A stretch of 64,000 nt of DNA, taken from assembly GCF_000384295.1 (NCBI RefSeq), contig NZ_KB913037.1, positions 3,706,649 to 3,770,648 of the forward strand. Direction: 5' to 3'. Under the pieces are notes generated by a model. That model saw nothing but the letters and a program-made list of their open reading frames with translations. It did not search any database and was not told where the DNA came from. Below, piece after piece: positions 37,668 to 46,187 of this stretch; the first letter of the stretch is position 1; each line of letters begins with the position of its first letter. The stretch is from Amycolatopsis balhimycina FH 1894 (GTDB lineage: Bacteria; Actinomycetota; Actinomycetes; Mycobacteriales; Pseudonocardiaceae). A program made the position numbers and the translations under genes.

Positions 37668-39416
37668 TCAGCCCGGGTAGAACGGATCCGCGTCCTTCAT
37701 CGTGTGGCCGTGGGGCCGCCAGACCTCGCCCAGCACCGAGGCGATCCACAGCCCGTTCGCGTCCGCCACCACGATCGGACGACCGGGGGCCACCGTCACG
37801 CCGTGGACTGTGGGCGTCAGGTTGGAGCTGTTGAACGCGTCCATCCGCTGGCCGTCCATCGTCACCCGGACCACCGGCTGCGACGGCGACTTCGTGACCA
37901 CCACCAGGTTGTCCTGGGCGTCCCAGTCGACGTCGAGAACGTCTTCGAGGTCGCGCGGCTGGAGGTGACGCGGTTCGCGCAGGGACACCGAGTCGCCGCT
38001 GCCGACCACCGACGCCACCCACAGCTGACCCTTGATCACCGCGGCGACGCGCGCGCCGTCGCGGGCGAAGCGCAGCTCCGTGATGCCGCCCTGCTGGACC
38101 AGGTCCGTCGCGTTGACCCCCAGGGGGGTCCACTGGCCGGTCGGGCCCACCACCATCCGGCCCACCGAGTACTGGTCGACCACCGTCCACACCTCGCCGG
38201 TGCCCGAGCGCCACGTCGGACGGCTCAGCGTGTTGCCGCCGATGTCGACCGGCGGCAGCTCGTGCCCGACGTCCCCGATCCGCAGCCGCACTCCGCCGCC
38301 GCTGCGCTCGACCACCGCGAGCCGCTTGCCGTCGAGCGACTGGGCGGCGCTGACGACGTCGTACCCGCCGTTGCCCGCCGGACCGGGGACGGGGTTGCCG
38401 TCGCTGAGCGAACGGATCCGGCCACCGACCGTCGCCATCCCCAGTTGCTCGATGCCCGGCGACACCGACACGCTGTACGAGGGCAGCTCGTTCGCCCGCC
38501 AGTCCGGGTGGTTCGGCACCAGCGGGGCGCCGTCGGCGAGGATCCGGATCCGCGCGTTCGTGACGTACTGCAGCGACAGGACGATCTGCGCGGCCATCAG
38601 CTTCCGGACGTCGTCGGTCACCCCCGTCACCCCGGTCAGCGGCACCACCAGCGTCCCGTCGTCCAGGTTCTTGACGTTGGTGTCGATCTCGACCGGCTCG
38701 CCGAGCAGGTTCTTCACCGCACCGGCCAGGCTCGGCGACGGCCCGCTGACCAGCAGGTCCATCACCTTGCCCGGCAACCCGGACTGCGGTTTCGCGACGA
38801 CGTAGCGCCGATCGGGGACGAAGGTGCCCGAGTCCGAGTAGAAGCTCACCGGCACCGGCGTGTAGTTCTCGCTGAAGTCGGACTCGGTCGCATACAGGTC
38901 CGGGGGCGGGTCGACGATCCGCCACTGACCGGTCGCCTGCTTGCGCACCTTCAGCTGGAGAAACGCCGAGTCGGAGCCCGGCACGAACGCGCTGTTCTGG
39001 TCCAGCGTGCCGAGCTCGCTCCCGCGCACGTTGACGATCTGGGTGTTCGGGTCCGGCTTCGGGTTGGTGTCGTAGACCGTGCCGAAGGTGTTCTGGATGA
39101 TCGTCAGGCTGCGGCTCGGCCGCCAGTTCACCCGGCTCTGCTCGTCCATGTAGGCGCGGGCGGCCGCGTAGTTCTGCCCCGGCTTGAGCGTCGCGCCGAC
39201 GAAGGCGCGGACCAGGCTCAGCGGGTCGATGTTCGGCTGCGGATCCGGCACCACGTCACCCGAGCCCGGCCCCTGACGCTCGCCCGGGACCACCTGGGGC
39301 TGCGACTCCAGCGGCACGTTCGCGCAACCGGCGAGGACCAGCACGCACAACACCGGAAGCAGGAGCCGCGACAGCCGGGAGCGCCGCCCGGCCCCCCGGA
39401 AAACAACTGGATTCAC
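37668..39416 (-). CDS. lpqB: Lipoprotein LpqB, MtrAB-associated
   Basis: 582-aa envelope lipoprotein that interacts with the sensor MtrB and influences MtrA phosphorylation in mycobacteria. The lipobox is VLAGC (Cys31 or so). It has an N-terminal GerMN-like region (DPLSLVRAFVGATLKPG) and a C-terminal beta-propeller-like domain (RLAVVERSGGGVRLR, LDVDWDAQDNLVVVT). GTG 39416 overlaps the mtrB stop as GTGA, so it is coupled to the kinase. A MITE-like copy lies just past the stop. Confidence 0.96.
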   Translation of the reverse strand: MNPVVFRGAGRRSRLSRLLLPVLCVLVLAGCANVPLESQPQVVPGERQGPGSGDVVPDPQPNIDPLSLVRAFVGATLKPGQNYAAARAYMDEQSRVNWRPSRSLTIIQNTFGTVYDTNPKPDPNTQIVNVRGSELGTLDQNSAFVPGSDSAFLQLKVRKQATGQWRIVDPPPDLYATESDFSENYTPVPVSFYSDSGTFVPDRRYVVAKPQSGLPGKVMDLLVSGPSPSLAGAVKNLLGEPVEIDTNVKNLDDGTLVVPLTGVTGVTDDVRKLMAAQIVLSLQYVTNARIRILADGAPLVPNHPDWRANELPSYSVSVSPGIEQLGMATVGGRIRSLSDGNPVPGPAGNGGYDVVSAAQSLDGKRLAVVERSGGGVRLRIGDVGHELPPVDIGGNTLSRPTWRSGTGEVWTVVDQYSVGRMVVGPTGQWTPLGVNATDLVQQGGITELRFARDGARVAAVIKGQLWVASVVGSGDSVSLREPRHLQPRDLEDVLDVDWDAQDNLVVVTKSPSQPVVRVTMDGQRMDAFNSSNLTPTVHGVTVAPGRPIVVADANGLWIASVLGEVWRPHGHTMKDADPFYPG

Positions 39417-41137
39417 TGACCGATTCCCTCACGTTCGGCGAAGATCGCCTCTGGCGCCGGCGTGACGTCGATGACCCCGAGCGGCAGCTCGGATGCCAGC
39501 CGGTCGGGCGGCGGCAGAACCAGCGGCGAGTCGCCCGCGGGCACGTCCTGGCTGCGCGGCAGCAGCAGCCGGAAGCAGGCGCCGTGGCCGGGCTCACCCC
39601 ACGCGTCGAGCTCGCCGCCGTGCAGGCGGGCGTCCTCCTGGCTGATCGCCAGGCCGAGCCCGGTGCCGCCGGTGCGCCGGTTGCGGGACGGGTCGGCGCG
39701 CCAGAACCGGTTGAACACGAGGTCCGCCTCGCCGAGCCGTAGGCCGACGCCGTGGTCGCGGACCGTGATGGCGACGGCGGTTTCGTTCGCCGCGACGGCG
39801 AGCACCACCGGTTTGCCTTCGCTGTGGTCGACGGCGTTGGCGAGCAGGTTGCGCAGGATCCGCTCGACGCGCCGGGCGTCGACCTCGGCGATCACCTCTT
39901 CGTCGGGCAGTACGAGCTCGACCGAGCTGCCCGCGTTGCCGGCGATGACCCGCACCTGCTCGACCGCGCGGGTGGCGATCGGGCGGACGTCGATGAACTC
40001 CGCGGCCAGCTCCTCGACGCCGGCGTCGAGCCTGCTGATCTCCAGCAGGTCGCCGAGCAGCGCCTCGAACCGGTCGAGCTCGTCGACCAGCAGCTCGGTC
40101 GAGCGCGCGAGCCCGGCCGGGAACTGCTCGCGGGACGCGTGCAGCACGTCCGCGGCCATCCGGACGGTGGTCAGCGGGGTGCGCAGCTCGTGCGAGACGT
40201 CGGAGGTGAACCGGCGCTGCAGCCCGCCGAACTCCTCGAGCTGGCGGATCTGGCGCTGGATGCTGGCGGCCATTTCGTTGTAGGACACGGCGAGTTTCGC
40301 CAGGTCGTCCTCGCCGAGCACGGCGAGACGCTGGTCGAGGTCGCCGCCGGCGAACTGCTCGGCCGCCGCGGCCGCCTGCCGGACCGGCCGCACCACCTGG
40401 CGCGTCACCAGGTTCGTGATGCCTGCCAGCAGGAGCAGCAGCACGAGCCCGCCGACGAGCAGCGTGTTCTGCACGGTCGAGACCGTGTTCTGCTCGGTCG
40501 TCAACGGGAACAGCAAGTACAGCTGCAGCGGGGTGGCGACGGTGTTGAGCGGCGTGCCGACGATCAGGTACGTCGTGCGGCCGCCGTCCGCGTCGGTGAC
40601 CGTGTGTTCGACGCGGCTCATTTCGTTGGCTTCGACGAACTGCCGCAGCCGCGGGGGCACGTTCTCGAACGGCCCGGCGGACACGGGATCCTCGCCGGAC
40701 TGGTCGTGACCGCCGCTGGCGAGCACCGGGACGAACGTGCCCGCGGCCGAGCCCGCCGCGTCCTGGCTGGTCGGCGTGATCGCGATCTTCTTCAGCGCGT
40801 TCTGGAGCCGGTTGGCGAGCGCGTCGGCCGACTCGCCGCCGAGGCCGACCAGCTCACCGGCCGCCGTGTCGGCCGCCGCGCGGGTCTGCGCGATCGCCGC
40901 GTCGCGCTTGGTGTCCAGCAGCCGTTCGGTGATCTGGTTCTGCAGCACCATGCCCAGCACGAAGACCACGGCCGAGGACAGGGCGAGCGTCGACACGGTG
41001 ACGCGGAACTGCAGTGAGTGCTTCCACAGCTCGTTGAACGCGACCGCCCGACGACGCGCGAAAACGACGACACGCCGGACCAGGCGTGCCGTCGAGCGCG
41101 CGGAGGCGGGGAGCCGTCTGACGGTCTCCGCTGTCAT
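39413..41137 (-). CDS. mtrB: Sensor histidine kinase MtrB
   Basis: 574-aa membrane sensor that phosphorylates MtrA to control cell wall and division genes. Two transmembrane segments (FRVTVSTLALSSAVVFVLGM and LLVGGLVLLLLLAGITNLV) flank an extracellular domain; HAMP follows, then the DHp domain with SDVSHELRTPLTTVRM and a HATPase domain (NLLANAVDHSEG, RDHGVGL, GGTGLGLAIS). ATG 41137 is 7 nt after the mtrA stop. The C-terminal tail is Pro-rich as in mycobacteria. Confidence 0.96.
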   Translation of the reverse strand: MTAETVRRLPASARSTARLVRRVVVFARRRAVAFNELWKHSLQFRVTVSTLALSSAVVFVLGMVLQNQITERLLDTKRDAAIAQTRAAADTAAGELVGLGGESADALANRLQNALKKIAITPTSQDAAGSAAGTFVPVLASGGHDQSGEDPVSAGPFENVPPRLRQFVEANEMSRVEHTVTDADGGRTTYLIVGTPLNTVATPLQLYLLFPLTTEQNTVSTVQNTLLVGGLVLLLLLAGITNLVTRQVVRPVRQAAAAAEQFAGGDLDQRLAVLGEDDLAKLAVSYNEMAASIQRQIRQLEEFGGLQRRFTSDVSHELRTPLTTVRMAADVLHASREQFPAGLARSTELLVDELDRFEALLGDLLEISRLDAGVEELAAEFIDVRPIATRAVEQVRVIAGNAGSSVELVLPDEEVIAEVDARRVERILRNLLANAVDHSEGKPVVLAVAANETAVAITVRDHGVGLRLGEADLVFNRFWRADPSRNRRTGGTGLGLAISQEDARLHGGELDAWGEPGHGACFRLLLPRSQDVPAGDSPLVLPPPDRLASELPLGVIDVTPAPEAIFAEREGIGQ

Positions 41138-41144
41138 CGGGTGA

Positions 41145-41828
41145 TCACGGCGGGCCGGCCTTGTACCCGACACCGCGAACGGTCAACACCACCTCGGGGT
41201 GTTCCGGGTCCTTCTCGACCTTGGAACGAAGCCGCTGGACGTGCACGTTCACCAGCCGGGTGTCGGCCGCGTGCCGGTAGCCCCACACCTGCTCGAGCAG
41301 CACCTCGCGGGTGAACACCTGACGTGGCTTGCGGGCCAGCGCCACCAGCAGGTCGAACTCCAGCGGGGTCAGCGGGATGGCCTTGCCCTCACGCGTGACC
41401 TCGTGGCCCGGCACGTCGATCGCCAGGTCGCCGATGGTGAGCGACTCCGCCGGCTCGGCCTCGGTGCGGCGCATGCGGGCCCGGACCCGCGCGACCAGCT
41501 CCTTCGGCTTGAACGGCTTGACGACGTAGTCGTCGGCGCCGGACTCCAGGCCGAGGACTATGTCGACGGTGTCGCTCTTGGCGGTGAGCATGACGATCGG
41601 CACCCCGGACTCGGCGCGGATCGCCTTGCAGACGTCGATCCCGTTCATCCCGGGCAGCATGAGGTCGAGCAGGACGAGGTCGGGCTTCAGCTCACGCAGC
41701 GCGGGCAGCGCGCGTGAGCCGTCGGCGACCACGGCCGTGTCGAACCCCTCCCCACGGAGCACGATGGTGAGCATCTCCGCGAGGGCGGGGTCGTCGTCGA
41801 CCACGAGAACACGTGCCTTCATGTCCAC
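41145..41828 (-). CDS. mtrA: Response regulator MtrA
   Basis: 227-aa OmpR-type regulator. The receiver domain has the acidic pocket VVDDDPALAEM, phospho-Asp in LVLLDLMLPGMNG, the Thr/Lys in MLTAKSD and VVKPFKP; the winged-helix domain ends ADTRLVNVHVQRLRSKVEKDP and GVGYKAGPP, identical to M. tuberculosis at many positions. GTG 41828 gives MDMKARVLVVDD like mycobacterial MtrA; ATG 41822 is an alternative. First gene of the row mtrA-mtrB-lpqB. Confidence 0.97.
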   Translation of the reverse strand: MDMKARVLVVDDDPALAEMLTIVLRGEGFDTAVVADGSRALPALRELKPDLVLLDLMLPGMNGIDVCKAIRAESGVPIVMLTAKSDTVDIVLGLESGADDYVVKPFKPKELVARVRARMRRTEAEPAESLTIGDLAIDVPGHEVTREGKAIPLTPLEFDLLVALARKPRQVFTREVLLEQVWGYRHAADTRLVNVHVQRLRSKVEKDPEHPEVVLTVRGVGYKAGPP

Positions 41829-41942
41829 ATATTCGCACTAGTTCGAACGCCCGCACGCACGACCCGCGTGTTTGACCACCAGAAAGATCAAGATCGCGAC
41901 CCCTCCCTGCTCCATCCGGGTGGCGTACCGGCAGCTTTGGAC

Positions 41943-41999
41943 GGTCCATGAGGGGCACCCTCATGGCTCTTACAGCCATCAGGGTGCCCCTCATGGACC
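41943..41999. terminator. Long nested hairpin downstream of the Rieske gene
   Basis: Arms 41943-41961 and 41981-41999 (19 bp, perfect) enclose a second 6-bp stem (ATGGCT/AGCCAT). Each outer arm is itself partly palindromic (CATGAGGGGCACCCTCATG). It is the same style as the convergent-gene repeats but lies between two co-directional genes, so it should stop transcripts of the Rieske gene before mtrA. Confidence 0.75.
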
Positions 42000-42012
42000 T
42001 GCGAGGGAAAGC

Positions 42013-42327
42013 TCAGGGGACGGCCGGGACCGGCGCGGCGACGTACACGACGCCGTCGGTGACGACCACGCGGTACGTCCGCAGCGGGTTCTTCGCCGGC
42101 AGGCAGGTGGGCACGCCGGTGCGCAGGTCGAACTGCGCGGCGTGCAGCGGGCATTCGACGAAGCAGCCTTCGAGCCAGCCGTCGGCGAGCGAAGCGTCCT
42201 GGTGCGTGCAGGTGTCGTCGACGGCGTAGAAGCCGTGCTCGGTGTGGAACACCGCGATCGGGACGGGACCGTCGAGGCGGAGAGCTTCGCCTTCGGGCAG
42301 GTCGGCGACGGCGCAGGCGCGGATCAT
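42013..42327 (-). CDS. Rieske-type [2Fe-2S] ferredoxin
   Basis: 104-aa soluble Rieske protein of the BphF/HcaC type that passes electrons to an oxygenase. Cluster ligands are in DTCTHQDASLADG (C-x-H) and CPLHAAQF (C-x-x-H). ATG 42327 has GGAGG about 7 nt upstream. It is divergent from the IclR gene and ends at a long hairpin. No oxygenase or reductase component is adjacent; a partner elsewhere, for example a betaine or aromatic oxygenase, is only a guess. Confidence 0.9.
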   Translation of the reverse strand: MIRACAVADLPEGEALRLDGPVPIAVFHTEHGFYAVDDTCTHQDASLADGWLEGCFVECPLHAAQFDLRTGVPTCLPAKNPLRTYRVVVTDGVVYVAAPVPAVP

Positions 42328-42374
42328 CAGGGCCTCCGGGAACGACTGACGAGATGCCGGAACGGTTCGTGAAA

Positions 42375-42410
42375 GTTGCGCATTGCGCGACTCTGCGCTT
42401 CCTGCGCAAC
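42375..42410. promoter_or_regulatory. Candidate IclR operator between the Rieske and iclR genes
   Basis: GTTGCGCA (42375-42382) and TGCGCAAC (42403-42410) are exact inverted copies 20 nt apart, with a further GTTGCGC at 42484. Related half-sites recur upstream of the oxidase gene at 43343-43381. Confidence 0.5.
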
Positions 42411-42491
42411 AATCCGGCTTCGGCGGCGTCCCCGTCAAGAGATTCGCCCACTCAGCCGATAGGAACGCCGCGAAACGGATACTGTTGCGCT

Positions 42492-43316
42492 ATGCGGAAC
42501 CAGGGCTCGGCTGACGCAACCTCGACGGGAAAGCGTGCCTCGGCTGGTGGCAACGCAACTCAGAGCCAGGTGCAATCGGTCGACCGGGCGATCAGCGTGC
42601 TGGAGCTGCTCGCCCGCAACGGCGAAACCGGCATCACCGAGATCGCGGGCGAGCTGGGCGTCCACAAGTCGACGGCGTCGCGCCTGCTCAGCGTCCTGGA
42701 GGCGAGAGGCCTGGTCGAGCAGCTCGGCGAACGCGGGAAGTACGCGATCGGGTTCGGCGTCGTCCGGCTCGCCGGCGCCGCGACCGGCCGCATGGACCTC
42801 GCGAAACTGGGCCGGGCCAGCTGCCTGGTGCTGGCCGAAGAGCTGGGCGAGACGGTGAACATCGCGATCGCCGACGACGGCGTCGCCATCAACATCAGCC
42901 AGGCCCGCGGCTCGGCGGCGATCACCACGCAGAACTGGACCGGCCAGCGCACGCCGCTGCACGCGACGTCCAGCGGCAAGATCCTCCTGGCGTACATGGG
43001 CGAAACCGAGCGCAAGCGGGTCCTCAAGCGGAAGCTGGAGCAGTACACCCCGCGCACGACGGTCGAGCCGGAAGAGCTGATGACCGAACTGGAACGAGTG
43101 CTCGAGGACGGCTATGCGGCCTGCTACGAGGAGCTCGAACTCGGCATGCACGCGGTGGCCGTGCCGATCCACGGCCCCGGCGGGGACGTCGTCGCGGCGA
43201 TGAGCGCTTCCGGGCCGTCGTACCGGCTTTCGAAGCAGCGGGTGAAGCAGATCGTGAAGCCGATGACCGAAGCGGCGGACGAGCTTTCCGCGCAGCTGGG
43301 CTACTTCCGGGACTAG
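42492..43316 (+). CDS. IclR-family transcriptional regulator
   Basis: 274 aa. N-terminal winged helix (VQSVDRAISVLELLARNG, GITEIAGELGVHKSTASRLL) and a C-terminal IclR effector domain (about 110-270, with GQRTPLHATSSGKILLAYM and a C-rich CYEELELGMHAVAVPIHGPGG). An N-terminal tail of about 30 residues precedes the helix. ATG 42492 is the first start giving a complete domain. It lies between the divergent Rieske gene and the co-directional oxidase gene, both of which it may control. The inducer is unknown. Confidence 0.92.
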   Translation: MRNQGSADATSTGKRASAGGNATQSQVQSVDRAISVLELLARNGETGITEIAGELGVHKSTASRLLSVLEARGLVEQLGERGKYAIGFGVVRLAGAATGRMDLAKLGRASCLVLAEELGETVNIAIADDGVAINISQARGSAAITTQNWTGQRTPLHATSSGKILLAYMGETERKRVLKRKLEQYTPRTTVEPEELMTELERVLEDGYAACYEELELGMHAVAVPIHGPGGDVVAAMSASGPSYRLSKQRVKQIVKPMTEAADELSAQLGYFRD

Positions 43317-43335
43317 CCGTACAGGTTTCGGGCCC

Positions 43336-43381
43336 TTGACAGTGCGTCTCGCATGACGCACTTTGTTGCCGAAGACGCAAC
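43336..43381 (+). promoter_or_regulatory. Promoter and IclR-type operator upstream of the oxidase gene
   Basis: TTGACA (43336-43341) with a 17-nt spacer to CACTTT (43359-43364). Inside the spacer is TGCGT-N8-ACGCA (43343-43360), and GTTGC-N7-GCAAC follows (43365-43381). The half-sites resemble those at 42375-42410, suggesting one regulator. Confidence 0.5.
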
Positions 43382-43402
43382 TTCGCCCGGAAGGACCCCG
43401 CG

Positions 43403-45472
43403 ATGGCAGCACGGCCCCGGGTGGTCGTCCTCGGCGCCGGTCTCACCGGCTGCGCGCTCGCCGACGAGCTGACCGAGCGCGGCTGGACCGACGTCACGGT
43501 CCTGGGCGCCGCCGGCCAGGACGACACCCCGGGGCTGGTGTTCCGGACCCATGCGGACCGCACGCTGACCGAGTTCGCGAAGTACACCGTCGAGAAGTAC
43601 GGAGGTCTCGGCGGCGAGTGGTGCTTCAACCCCGTCGGCAGCCTCGAAATCGCGACGACGCCGGAGCGGCTCGAGGACCTGAAGCAGCACCACGGCTGGG
43701 CGACGTCGTGGGGCGTGCGCGGCTACCTGCGCACGCCCTCCGAGTGCGCGGACCTGCACCCGCTCCTCGACGCGACCCGGGTGCTGGGCGGGTTCCACGT
43801 CCCCGGCGACGGTCTGCTGCACGCGCGCCGCGCGGCCGAAGCCCAGGCACGGCGGGCGCAGGCCCGGGGAGCCCGGTTCGCCGCCGGGGAGGTCGTGGCG
43901 GTCGACCGGTCGGGCGGGCGGGTGACCGGCGTCGTCACCACGGCCGGGCTGTTCCGCGCCGACGTCGTCGTGTCGTGTGGCGACGCGGGGAAACTCGTCG
44001 GCCTGCGCGTCCCGCACGAGCCACTGCCCCACGAGTACGCGCTGACGTCACCGCTGCCGGAACTGGCCGGCCACAACGACGAACACGTGCAGGCGGGCAA
44101 GCCCGTGCTGCGGCACCTCGACACCGGGATGTACGTCCGCGAGCACGTCGACCGGCTCGGCGTCGGAGTGACCCGGGCCGCCGGTCTCGTTCCCGCGCTC
44201 CGCGACGCGGAGGTCGAGACCACCACGACGGTGGTGCTCCCCGGCACCCCGGACGGGCGGCCGCTGCTGGGCGAGCACCCGGACCTCGACGGCTTCTGGG
44301 TGGCCGAGGCCGTCCGCGTCGAGCACTCCGCGGGGGTCGCGCGAGAACTGGCGCGCTGGCTCGTCGACGGCCAGCCGTCGCTCGCCCTGCACGGCTGTGA
44401 CCTCGCCCGGTTCGGGCCCGCCGGGTTCACCGCGGAACCGGTACGGGCCAGTCCGTTTTACGAAAGGCAAGCCGCGCTCGGTGCGTCCTTCGGGGCCACG
44501 GACGGCTGGGCTCGGCCGGAGTGGTACCAGGCCGGCGAAGAACCGCCGGTCGTCGCGGAAGCGCTCGTGACTCGCAGCCGGGTCGCGATGTTCGACCTGA
44601 CGCCCGTGCCGCGGCTCTCGGTGACGGGTCCGGGCGCGTTGCCGTTCCTGCAGGCCATGACGACCAACGACCTGGCGAAAGCACCGGGCACCGTGACGAA
44701 CACGCTGCTGCTCGGCGAGGACGGCGGGGTGCGCGGCGAACTGGTCGTCGCTCGCCTCGGCGACGAGCGGTTCCACGTCGGCGCCGGCGGGCGCCTGGAC
44801 TTCGACTGGCTGCGGCGGCACCGGCCGGGCGACGGCACCGTGCAGATCCACGACACCACACCGGGAACGTGCTGCCTCGGCCTGTGGGGACCGCTCGCCG
44901 GCGACGTCCTACCAGAACTGTCCACAACGGACTTTTCGGTCGAAGAGACCTACGTCGGCGACGTCCCGGTCGTCGCGTTGCGACTGTCCACTGTGGGCGA
45001 ACCGGGCTGGGAACTGCACACCACGGCGGACCTCGGCCGCCGCCTGTGGGACACGCTCCGGGAACACGGCGTCGCCGTCGCCGGGCACCAGGCGTTCGCC
45101 GGCCTGCGGCTGGAGGCCGGTGCGCGCACCCCCGGCGTCGACTTCACCACCGAACACGACCCGTACGAAGCCGGCCTGGGCTTCGCCGTCCGCATGGACA
45201 AGGGCTACTTCATCGGGCGCGACGCGCTGGCGGGGCGGTCGGAAGCCACGGTGAGCCGCCGGTTGACGCGCCTGACGACCGACGCCGTCGTGCTGGGCAA
45301 GGAACCGGTGTACGCCGAAGGCCGCCCGGCCGGGTACGTCACCAGCGCCGGGCGCGGCCACACCGTGGGCGAAAACATCGCCTACGCGTGGCTTCCGGTC
45401 GAGTACGGCGGGCCCGGGACGCCGGTGGAGGTCGAGCACTTCGGCACGCGCGTCCCGGGGACGGTGACGTGA
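43403..45472 (+). CDS. Dimethylglycine oxidase-like flavoprotein with GcvT domain
   Basis: 689-aa fusion of an FAD-dependent amine oxidase (about 1-370) and a tetrahydrofolate-binding GcvT aminomethyltransferase domain (about 400-689). The dinucleotide motif is VVVLGAGLTGCALADEL; PGLVFRT and FAKYTVEKYGG follow the Arthrobacter dimethylglycine oxidase (about 830 aa). GcvT marks are VAMFDLTPVPRLSVTGPGAL and DFTTEHDPYEAGLGFAVRMDKGYFIG. The flavin-linking His of that enzyme (SHAPG) is replaced by D40-D41-T-P-G, and about 140 residues are missing. It probably demethylates an N-methylated amino acid and passes formaldehyde to folate. Confidence 0.85.
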   Translation: MAARPRVVVLGAGLTGCALADELTERGWTDVTVLGAAGQDDTPGLVFRTHADRTLTEFAKYTVEKYGGLGGEWCFNPVGSLEIATTPERLEDLKQHHGWATSWGVRGYLRTPSECADLHPLLDATRVLGGFHVPGDGLLHARRAAEAQARRAQARGARFAAGEVVAVDRSGGRVTGVVTTAGLFRADVVVSCGDAGKLVGLRVPHEPLPHEYALTSPLPELAGHNDEHVQAGKPVLRHLDTGMYVREHVDRLGVGVTRAAGLVPALRDAEVETTTTVVLPGTPDGRPLLGEHPDLDGFWVAEAVRVEHSAGVARELARWLVDGQPSLALHGCDLARFGPAGFTAEPVRASPFYERQAALGASFGATDGWARPEWYQAGEEPPVVAEALVTRSRVAMFDLTPVPRLSVTGPGALPFLQAMTTNDLAKAPGTVTNTLLLGEDGGVRGELVVARLGDERFHVGAGGRLDFDWLRRHRPGDGTVQIHDTTPGTCCLGLWGPLAGDVLPELSTTDFSVEETYVGDVPVVALRLSTVGEPGWELHTTADLGRRLWDTLREHGVAVAGHQAFAGLRLEAGARTPGVDFTTEHDPYEAGLGFAVRMDKGYFIGRDALAGRSEATVSRRLTRLTTDAVVLGKEPVYAEGRPAGYVTSAGRGHTVGENIAYAWLPVEYGGPGTPVEVEHFGTRVPGTVT

Positions 45473-45476
45473 CCGG

Positions 45477-46127
45477 TCAGTGCAGCAGCGACGTCGCCAG
45501 CGCTTCGAGGTCCACGCCCGCGACGCCGTCCAGGACGTGCCACGGCGCCAGCCAGCCCGACGCGGCCAGCTCGTCGTACACCGCCGCGCACCGCCGCTGG
45601 AGGCCGTCGTCGGTTTCGAAGGCGTCGCGCTCCCGGCCGGCCTCGGCCTCCGCACGGCGTTCGGCGCGCTCGGCCGCGACGGCGGGGGCGACACGCAACA
45701 GCAGGTGCGCGTCCGGCCGGGGCAGGCCGAAGCGGTCGACCTCCAGCTCCCACACCCACTTCACGACTTCGCCCGCCGCGTCCTGCCGCAGGCGCGCGGC
45801 CGCGTACGCGGCGTTCGACGCGACATAGCGGTCGAGCAGGACGACGTCGTGCGCCTCCCGCAGCCCGCGGATCTCGTCGGCGGCGCCGCTGCGGTCGAGG
45901 GCGTAGAGCATGGCCATGCCGTACACGGAGTCGGCGAGGTCGCCGTGCCCGCGGTGCAGTGCCTCGCGGACGAGGTCGGCGTGCACGCTCTTGCCGTAGC
46001 GCGGGAAAGCGAGCGAAGCCACGCTCGCGCCCTTCGCGCGCAGTTCCGCCGTCAGCCCGTCGGCCAGCGTGCGCTTGCCCGCGCCGTCGAGCCCTTCGAT
46101 CACCACAAGTCGACCCACGGACGTCAT
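45477..46127 (-). CDS. tmk: Thymidylate kinase
   Basis: 216-aa enzyme that phosphorylates dTMP to dTDP. P-loop EGLDGAGKRTL, the DRY-type motif VVLLDRYVASNAAYAAARL and the LID region ERAERRAEAEAGRERDAFE agree with mycobacterial Tmk, including the Ala-Phe-Pro-Arg-Tyr-Gly stretch. ATG 46127 matches the family start (MTSVGRLVVIEG). In M. tuberculosis tmk follows mtrA directly; here the Rieske-IclR-oxidase group lies between. It converges on the oxidase gene with 4 nt between stops. Confidence 0.96.
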   Translation of the reverse strand: MTSVGRLVVIEGLDGAGKRTLADGLTAELRAKGASVASLAFPRYGKSVHADLVREALHRGHGDLADSVYGMAMLYALDRSGAADEIRGLREAHDVVLLDRYVASNAAYAAARLRQDAAGEVVKWVWELEVDRFGLPRPDAHLLLRVAPAVAAERAERRAEAEAGRERDAFETDDGLQRRCAAVYDELAASGWLAPWHVLDGVAGVDLEALATSLLH

Positions 46128-46187
46128 TATCGGTGGTGGACCGGCGGGCCCGGTGGAAGGGATCGGCACCGGGCCCGCCGGTTCGTC

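Noticed and set aside
36999..39419. 806-codon plus-strand frame across comF and lpqB
   Set aside because: Antisense shadow with Arg/His-rich composition; comF and lpqB are both clearly recognised on the minus strand.
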